A program made the position numbers and the translations under genes. Positions 58,328-64,000 of a stretch of DNA of 64,000 nt are shown piece after piece. The stretch is from HKCCE3408 sp039191215 (GTDB taxonomy: Bacteria > Pseudomonadota > Alphaproteobacteria > Rhodobacterales > Rhodobacteraceae). The notes beneath the pieces are model-generated. The model was not told the origin of the DNA. It was given only the letters and a program-made list of their open reading frames with translations, and ran no database searches. Each line of letters opens with the position of its first letter. Positions within the stretch are counted from its first letter, which is position 1. The stretch is taken from assembly GCA_039191215.1 (NCBI GenBank), contig JBCCXT010000002.1, positions 1 to 64,000 of the forward strand, read 5' to 3'.

Positions 58328-59686
58328 TTAGGCCGGCTCCGTGACCGCCGCGGCGAGCCAGGCCTGCCACGCGGCTTTCGCGCGTGCCGTGTAGGCGCGG
58401 TAGCGATCCCGGCGGCCTTTGCGCCCCGATTTCAGCCCGTCCACCGGTGGAAAGAGTCCAAAGTTCACGTTCATCGGCTGAAACGTTTTTGCCTCCGCAC
58501 CGCCGGTGATGTGGTGGACCAAGGCGCCCATTGCGGTGACCTGCGGCAAGGGCGGCAGCGCACGCCCGCTTAGATCTGCGGCGGCAAAGCGGCCCGCCAA
58601 AAGCCCCATCGCGGCCGATTCCACATAGCCCTCAACCCCGGTGATCTGACCGGCAAACCGCAAATGCGGCTTTGAGCGCAGCCGCATCTGCGCATCGATC
58701 AGTGTAGGCGAGTTCAGGAACGTGTTGCGATGGATACCGCCCAGTCGCGCAAATGCGGCCTCTTGTAGGCCGGGTATCATACGAAAAACAGAGGCTTGCG
58801 CGCCGTACTTCATCTTGGTCTGAAAGCCCACAATGTTAAACAGCGTGCCAAGCGCGTTGTCGCGGCGCAGCTGGACGACGGCATGGGGTTTGACATCGGG
58901 CGCATGCGGATTGGTCAGCCCGACCGGCTTCATCGGCCCATGGCGCAGCGTCTCTCGCCCGCGCTCTGCCATGACCTCAATTGGCAGGCAGCCGTCAAAA
59001 TAGCCCGCAGTTTCACCTTCGCGGAATTCGGTCTTGTCCGCAGCTAGCAGGGCATCGATGAAGGCCTCATACTGGTCTTTGTCCATCGGGCAGTTGAGAT
59101 AGGCGCGCCGCTCTGCCTCGGTGTCGCCCTTGTCATAGCGCGACTGTGCCCAGGCAACCGACATGTCGACCGTGTCGGCATGCACAATGGGTGCGATTGC
59201 ATCAAAAAACGCCAGGCTTTGCTGGCCGGTCTCGGCGCCAATGGCCTGAGCCAGGCGGCCCGATGTCAGCGGGCCGGTGGCGATAATTGCAGGCTCTTGT
59301 GGCAGGTCGCCGATTTCGCCGCCGACAATTTCAATGCGCGGATGGGCGCGCAGGCGCTCGGTCACGGCTTTTGCAAAAGCCTCCCGATCAACGGCCAGCG
59401 CCCCGCCTGCGGGTAGTTTGTGGCGATCGGCCATTTCCATGATCAGACTACCGGCCTGGCGCATTTCCCAATGCAACAGCCCCACGGCGTTTTCCTCATC
59501 ATCGTCGGAGCGGAAAGAGTTCGAGCAGACCATTTCCGCCAGATCGCCGGTCTGATGGGCGAATGTCCCGATCTCGGGGCGCATTTCGTGCAGCACGACG
59601 TTTTGGCCCAATTCGCCAGCCTGCCAGGCCGCTTCTGACCCGGCCATGCCGCCGCCGATGATATGCAATGGTTTTGTCTGTGTCAT
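58328..59686 (-). CDS. trmFO: Methylenetetrahydrofolate--tRNA-(uracil-5-)-methyltransferase
   Basis: Folate- and FAD-dependent enzyme making ribothymidine at position 54 of tRNAs. The FAD motif IIGGGMAGSEAAWQ opens the protein, followed by NVVLHEMRPEIGTFAHQTGD, FRSDDDEENAVGLLHWEMR and RNTFLNSPTLIDAQMRLRSK. The C-terminal region has AGQITGVEGYVESAAMGLLA and HHITGGAEAKTFQPMNVNFG. The length of 452 residues is usual for GidA-like TrmFO. Confidence 0.95.
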   Translation of the reverse strand: MTQTKPLHIIGGGMAGSEAAWQAGELGQNVVLHEMRPEIGTFAHQTGDLAEMVCSNSFRSDDDEENAVGLLHWEMRQAGSLIMEMADRHKLPAGGALAVDREAFAKAVTERLRAHPRIEIVGGEIGDLPQEPAIIATGPLTSGRLAQAIGAETGQQSLAFFDAIAPIVHADTVDMSVAWAQSRYDKGDTEAERRAYLNCPMDKDQYEAFIDALLAADKTEFREGETAGYFDGCLPIEVMAERGRETLRHGPMKPVGLTNPHAPDVKPHAVVQLRRDNALGTLFNIVGFQTKMKYGAQASVFRMIPGLQEAAFARLGGIHRNTFLNSPTLIDAQMRLRSKPHLRFAGQITGVEGYVESAAMGLLAGRFAAADLSGRALPPLPQVTAMGALVHHITGGAEAKTFQPMNVNFGLFPPVDGLKSGRKGRRDRYRAYTARAKAAWQAWLAAAVTEPA

Positions 59687-59741
59687 GGCCGGTCAGATAG
59701 CCCGGGCCCGTGACATTTGCAAAACATGCTTTTGGGCGGCT

Positions 59742-60329
59742 CTAGCGCGGCTCGGCGTAGTCGAGGAAGATGTTTTCGATCTCGTCCGAACCCAATGGCG
59801 CGCGCAAATCGGTGGGGCGGTTTTGCATGCGCGGCGCTGCCTGCAGGCGCGGGCTTGCCACGGGAGTTTGATCCGTGGCGCGCGGACTTGGTGCGTCGGG
59901 CGCGCCGGATTTCCGCGGCCTGAGCCGCCGTTTTGTGCGCAGCGAGATCGTTTCGACGGGCGCGGCGGAATAGGTCAGCATAAGCGCTGCGATCAGCGCG
60001 AGGTCACGCCAGAAATCTGCAAGATCGCCGCCACTGCCGGTGAAGGACACAAAGGCCGACAGAAACGTGATGAGCGACAGCAAAAGCGCTGCAACCCGCG
60101 TTTGCAGGCCGATGATCACCATGTAACTGAGTGCAAAGATCAAAAGGCTCGACAGCATGACCGCCTCTCGAAGCCCCGTAACTGTTTGAAAAAGAATGGT
60201 GAAATCTGTACCCGGGATCAGACCCAAAGCCACGGCGATAAAATAGGAGCCAATGAGCATTCGAAGCAAAGTATGCCCGTTACGCCCGCTTGATGTTTGC
60301 GGCGCGGTGGTAATGCCTTTGTCATGCAT
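59742..60329 (-). CDS. Membrane protein of unknown function
   Basis: I do not recognise this family. About 195 residues starting MHDKGITTAPQTSSG. Four hydrophobic helices occupy the first 125 residues (MLIGSYFIAVALGLIP, EAVMLSSLLIFALSYMVIIG, RVAALLLSLITFLSAFVSF and LALIAALMLTYSAAP). The arrangement resembles small DoxX-like proteins, but the match is not firm. The C-terminal 70 residues are Pro-, Arg- and Ser-rich and probably disordered, ending GSDEIENIFLDYAEPR. It lies between trmFO and gyrA on the same strand. Start may be TTG two codons upstream. Confidence 0.65.
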   Translation of the reverse strand: MHDKGITTAPQTSSGRNGHTLLRMLIGSYFIAVALGLIPGTDFTILFQTVTGLREAVMLSSLLIFALSYMVIIGLQTRVAALLLSLITFLSAFVSFTGSGGDLADFWRDLALIAALMLTYSAAPVETISLRTKRRLRPRKSGAPDAPSPRATDQTPVASPRLQAAPRMQNRPTDLRAPLGSDEIENIFLDYAEPR

Positions 60330-60555
60330 ACGCAAATTCCTTCAAGCAGCAGAAAGCCTGGGACTGGCGCACGGGGGAAAACCAAATTTCGGGCAAATTC
60401 ACCGTGAATTGCGGCAGGTTTATGATTGATTTACGGAAAATACGCCGTATTGGCCGGGGATTGTGCGCAGATCTGCGGGTGCGGGCGTGGCGGGAAGACT
60501 GCTCAACGACCGATGGCATGACCAGTACGACAAGACCGGCAGATACCTACCGCCC

Positions 60556-63312
60556 TTAGCTCTCAGGCGTGTCGCTGACCTCAGCCGCGCCATCTTCACC
60601 GTTTTCATCATCGTCGTCTTGGTCGGCAATCCAGGCGACAGAGACGACTTCCTCGCCTGAGCCTGTGTTGAAGACCTTCACACCGCCGGCGCTGCGCGAG
60701 CGGAAAGAGATGCCTTCAACCGGAACCCGGATCGATTGCCCGGTTGAGGTCGCCAGCATGATCTGGTCGTCCAGTGTGATCGGGAAGGAGGCAACAATGG
60801 CGCCGCCGCGCATCGCTTTATCGATGGCCGCCACGCCCATCCCGCCGCGGCCGCGCACGGGGAAATCATGGCTCGATGAAAGCTTGCCCAGACCGCCTGA
60901 AGTGATTGTCAGGATCAAATCTTCCGCCGCCGACATCTGTGCGTAGCGTTCGGGGCTTAGATCACCCGCAGGCGCGTCGTCTTCGTCGGTTTCCGGATCC
61001 TCGGTCACGCCGGCCATCAGGCGGCGTTGTTTAAGATAGGCCGCGCGCTCTTCGGCGGTAGCATCGAAATGGCGGATAACGGCCATCGAGACGACCCGGT
61101 CGCTGCCGGTCAATTTGATGCCGCGCACCCCCGTTGAATCGCGCCCCTTAAAAACCCGCACATCGGTCGTGGAAAACCGTATTGCCCGGCCTGAATCAGT
61201 GACCAGCATCACGTCATCTTCTTCTGTGGCAATGCGCGCGCCGACCATCGTGACGGCACCATCCTCCGGCAGCCGCATCGCGATCTTGCCGTTGCGCATC
61301 ACATTGGTGAAATCGCCCAACTGGTTGCGCCGCACATCGCCTGCGCTCGTTGCAAACACGATCTGCAACTCGTCCCATTCATCCTCATCCCGGTCGACCG
61401 GCATGACCGCTGCAAGTGAGGTGCCCGGCTCGATCGGCAGGATATTTACCAGCGCCTTACCGCGACTGGTCCGACCGCCCTGGGGCAGCCGCCAAGTCTT
61501 GAGCTTGTAGACCAGGCCCGAGGTTGTGAAGATCAGCAGCGGTGTATGGGTATTTGCGACAAAGAGATTGGTGACAACGTCGTCTTCTTTCATCGAGCCG
61601 CCCGACAGCCCCTTGCCGCCGCGCTTTTGCGATCGGAATTCCGCCAGGGGCGTGCGCTTGACATAACCGCCAGCGGTGACCGTCACGACCATATCTTCGC
61701 GCTCGATCAGGTCTTCGTCGTCCATATCGCCGGACCATTCGACGATCTCGCTGCGGCGTGGGACGGCAAATTTTTCGCGCACTTCGCTCAGCTCTTCGCG
61801 GATGATCGCCAGGATGCGTTCGCGGCTAGCCAGAATGGCGAGGTAGTCTTTGATCTTGGCGGCCAGTTCTTCGAGCTCATCGGTGACCTCTTTCACACCG
61901 ATCTGGGTGAGGCGCTGCAGCCTGAGGTCAAGGATCGCGCGGGCCTGGGTCTCGCTGAGATTGTAGCTGCCGTCGTCGTTAATCTTATGTGTCGGGTCGT
62001 CGATCAGCTTGATATAGGCGGCAATGTCTTGCGCAGGCCAGCGCCGAGCCATCAGTTTGGCGCGCGCCTCGGGCGCATCGGCAGAGGCGCGGATCGTGGC
62101 CACCACCTCATCGACATTTGACACTGCAACCGCAAGGCCACAAAGCACATGGGCCCGCTCGCGCGCTTTGCGCAGCTCAAATGCGGTGCGCCGGGCAACA
62201 ACCTCTTCGCGGAAATCAAGAAAGGCGGTCAGAAAGCCGCGCAGCGTCAATTGCTCCGGCCGGCCACCATTCAGTGCCAGCATGTTGCAGCCAAACGAGG
62301 TCTGCATCTGTGTGTACCGGAACAGCTGGTTGAGGACGACTTCGGCTGTGGCGTCGCGCTTAAGCTCGATCACCACGCGCACGCCGATCCGGTCCGACTC
62401 GTCGGCCACGCCCGAGATGCCTTCGATCTTCTTTTCCCGCACCAGATCAGCGATACGTTCGATCATCGTCGCTTTGTTCACCTGATAGGGGATCTCGTCG
62501 AGGACAATCGCATAGCGATCCTTGCGGATCTCCTCGACCCGGGTCTTGGCACGGATAATGACGCTGCCGCGGCCCTCAAGGTAGGCCTTGCGCGCGCCGG
62601 ATCGGCCAAGGATTAGCCCGCCTGTCGGGAAATCGGGGCCTGGAACGTAGTCTATGAGTTGATCGGAGCTCAGATCAGGCTCCTCGATCAGGGCCAGGCA
62701 GGCGTCGATCACCTCGCCGAGGTTATGCGGCGGAATGTTTGTGGCCATGCCAACCGCAATACCGCCCGCGCCATTGACCAGCATGTTGGGGAAGCGCGCG
62801 GGCAGGACCGACGGTTCTTGCTGCTTACCATCGTAATTGTCGACGAAATCGACCGTGTCCTTGTCGATATCGGCCAGCATATACGCCGCAGGCGGGGCCA
62901 TGCGCACCTCGGTATAGCGCATGGCGGCAGGGTTATCGCCGTCCATCGAGCCGAAATTGCCCTGACCATCGAGCAGAGGCAGCGACATGGAGAAATCTTG
63001 CGCCATGCGCACCAGCGCCTCGTAGATCGCGCCGTCGCCATGCGGGTGGTACTGGCCCATCACATCGCCCACGGGACGCGCCGATTTGCGATACGCCTTG
63101 TCGTGGGTGTTGCCAGTTTCATACATCGCAAAAAGAATGCGCCGATGCACCGGTTTCAGCCCGTCGCGCAAATCGGGAATGGCGCGCGACACGATCACGC
63201 TCATCGCGTAATCGATGAAAGATGTCTTCATCTCTTTCGAGATATCGATCTGCGGGCCCGTCGGGCGCGGCATTTCGCTTTCATTTTCAGGGGGTTCTGG
63301 CGTGTCGCTCAC
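60556..63312 (-). CDS. gyrA: DNA gyrase subunit A
   Basis: Breakage-and-rejoining subunit of DNA gyrase, 918 residues with a GTG start. The winged-helix domain holds IPDLRDGLKPVHRRILFAMY, and the catalytic Tyr is at 133 in AAMRYTEVRM. The quinolone-resistance region reads HPHGDGAIYEALVRMAQDFS, with Gly and Glu at the positions of E. coli Ser83 and Asp87. A long coiled coil and six C-terminal DNA-wrapping blades follow, with the GyrA-box-like QKRGGKGL. The acidic C-terminus is extended. It is divergent from usg. Confidence 0.97.
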   Translation of the reverse strand: MSDTPEPPENESEMPRPTGPQIDISKEMKTSFIDYAMSVIVSRAIPDLRDGLKPVHRRILFAMYETGNTHDKAYRKSARPVGDVMGQYHPHGDGAIYEALVRMAQDFSMSLPLLDGQGNFGSMDGDNPAAMRYTEVRMAPPAAYMLADIDKDTVDFVDNYDGKQQEPSVLPARFPNMLVNGAGGIAVGMATNIPPHNLGEVIDACLALIEEPDLSSDQLIDYVPGPDFPTGGLILGRSGARKAYLEGRGSVIIRAKTRVEEIRKDRYAIVLDEIPYQVNKATMIERIADLVREKKIEGISGVADESDRIGVRVVIELKRDATAEVVLNQLFRYTQMQTSFGCNMLALNGGRPEQLTLRGFLTAFLDFREEVVARRTAFELRKARERAHVLCGLAVAVSNVDEVVATIRASADAPEARAKLMARRWPAQDIAAYIKLIDDPTHKINDDGSYNLSETQARAILDLRLQRLTQIGVKEVTDELEELAAKIKDYLAILASRERILAIIREELSEVREKFAVPRRSEIVEWSGDMDDEDLIEREDMVVTVTAGGYVKRTPLAEFRSQKRGGKGLSGGSMKEDDVVTNLFVANTHTPLLIFTTSGLVYKLKTWRLPQGGRTSRGKALVNILPIEPGTSLAAVMPVDRDEDEWDELQIVFATSAGDVRRNQLGDFTNVMRNGKIAMRLPEDGAVTMVGARIATEEDDVMLVTDSGRAIRFSTTDVRVFKGRDSTGVRGIKLTGSDRVVSMAVIRHFDATAEERAAYLKQRRLMAGVTEDPETDEDDAPAGDLSPERYAQMSAAEDLILTITSGGLGKLSSSHDFPVRGRGGMGVAAIDKAMRGGAIVASFPITLDDQIMLATSTGQSIRVPVEGISFRSRSAGGVKVFNTGSGEEVVSVAWIADQDDDDENGEDGAAEVSDTPES

Positions 63313-63514
63313 GTTTTTTTGCTGCTTTGCTCGGTGGCCCAGATATTGTTGTGACGCAGTATACCTTCAACTGGATATGGGGTGCAATGGCCAAGAGGCG
63401 CGCCGCTGGCAGCCGCAGGTGGCGACTGCCAACACTTTGTTTTTGTTGATTGTTAATCCATGCCTTGCAACCATTTCGCGTGGGAAGGGGTATTGGTTTG
63501 ATGAGGTGAGCAAA

Positions 63515-63799
63515 ATGGATGGCAGTAACACCCCGCGATCAGAAACGGAGTTGATGCTGAAAGGTTATGGTCTGACGACAGCTGAAATGTATTACCGGAT
63601 GCCGGATTATCGTAATGTTCTCAACAGTTTCGTCTGGCAGGACTACGATTTGGCGCCGGATTACCCGAAGCTTTTTGAGTTCATCGAGTTTTGGCAGGCA
63701 AAGATCGAAGGCCCGTTGCATTCGGTGCGCTTCACGCATCGCAAGATGATCGGACCGGGCGAATGGCGCAATGTTGTGGGTGAGCTCAGCTATCACTAA
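63515..63799 (+). CDS. usg: Usg-family protein
   Basis: A 94-residue protein starting at an ATG preceded by GAGGTGAG. The sequence LMLKGYGLTTAEMYYRMPDY and VLNSFVWQDYDLAPDYPKLF with SVRFTHRKMIGPGEW matches the Usg family, first noted upstream of a tryptophan gene in Caulobacter. The biochemical role is unknown. It is divergent from gyrA, and its end overlaps the 3' end of the opposite-strand dsbB-like gene by 14 bp. Confidence 0.88.
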   Translation: MDGSNTPRSETELMLKGYGLTTAEMYYRMPDYRNVLNSFVWQDYDLAPDYPKLFEFIEFWQAKIEGPLHSVRFTHRKMIGPGEWRNVVGELSYH

Positions 63800-64000
63800 C
63801 TGCGCCGCGACGGGCCGCAAACAGCCACAAAAGCGCAAGGGCCGCGCAAGCCAGCGCGTTCCAGGACGCCATTGAGAGGCCGAGGATGTGCAATGCCGCT
63901 TCGTCACACAGGACGATCTGCGGCCCTGTGCCGAAATCCAACAGGTCTGCGCCCGACATGCCGCCCAGGTCTTGCGCCGCTGATCCGCCGCAGACATTTG
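63786..64000 (-). CDS. dsbB: DsbB-family disulfide oxidoreductase, C-terminal fragment
   Basis: The minus strand carries the last 70 codons of a membrane protein whose beginning lies outside the window. The fragment reads NVCGGSAAQDL, then FGTGPQIVLCDEAAL and LGLSMASWNALACAALALLW, followed by a short basic tail. The Cys in VCGG and VLCDEA correspond to the second redox pair of DsbB, and LSMASWNAL is typical of its last periplasmic loop and helix. It would reoxidise DsbA with quinones. The stop lies inside the 3' end of usg. Only the C-terminal part can be judged. Confidence 0.75.
   Translation of the reverse strand, partial: NVCGGSAAQDLGGMSGADLLDFGTGPQIVLCDEAALHILGLSMASWNALACAALALLWLFAARRGAVSDS

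Overview
The window is a gene-dense, GC-rich stretch of chromosome that looks like Rhodobacterales (Roseobacter group). The grounds are a ctrA gene with sciP directly upstream, a direct-repeat SOS box of the alphaproteobacterial GTTC-N7-GTTC type, a VPLPA-CTERM sorting-signal remnant, the Tpa/Xsc/TauR taurine pathway, a form II CO-dehydrogenase-like cluster, and mostly co-oriented genes with ATGA or TAATG overlaps. I saw no rRNA, CRISPR array, integrase, insertion sequence or prophage. The genus cannot be named from sequence reading alone.

Layout. 1-5.97 kb: a sugar (probably xylose) uptake set, xylB-ATPase-permease-binding protein on the minus strand, divergent from a ROK repressor, with a ROK-type palindrome in front of the binding-protein gene. 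5.96-13.57 kb: an FG-GAP/UnbV protein and a di-heme cytochrome c peroxidase, then a ZrgABCDE-like zinc-uptake set (DUF2796 His/Asp-repeat protein, ABC ATPase, FtsX-type permease, two DUF3299 proteins) behind a Zur-like box. A decayed VPLPA-CTERM gene interrupts the set. 13.6-19.6 kb: taurine dissimilation (tpa, tauR, xsc, ackA). 19.7-25.7 kb: MoxR ATPase, CoxE-like VWA protein and coxS-coxL-coxM. 25.8-27.4 kb: secreted trypsin-like protease and LysR regulator.

27.5-35.6 kb: urea transporter urtABCDE followed by a chemoreceptor with a NIT-like sensor. 35.9-41.3 kb: unknown membrane protein, lon, a small secreted protein, an HU-like protein and a polysaccharide deacetylase. 41.3-46.05 kb: two tRNA-Val genes flanking a second chemoreceptor, pirin, an EamA transporter and two identical tRNA-Asp genes. 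46.5-54.2 kb: a secreted hypothetical, mnmA, sciP-ctrA, ligA, recG and a 40-residue membrane protein behind an SOS box. 54.4-64 kb: a soluble chemoreceptor-like protein, a NifU/IscU-like scaffold, hisI, gluQ, a methyltransferase, trmFO, a membrane protein, gyrA, usg and the end of a dsbB-like gene.

Functionally the window joins scavenging of marine substrates (pentose, taurine, urea, zinc, possibly CO or a related substrate) with core functions of DNA replication and repair, tRNA modification, proteolysis and cell-cycle control. The most notable observations are the SOS-box-controlled 40-residue membrane protein at 54107-54229, which resembles division inhibitors of the SidA type in size and regulation; the Zur-box-linked zinc island with its adjacent di-heme peroxidase; and the VPLPA-CTERM pseudogene whose frame is intact apart from two stop codons.
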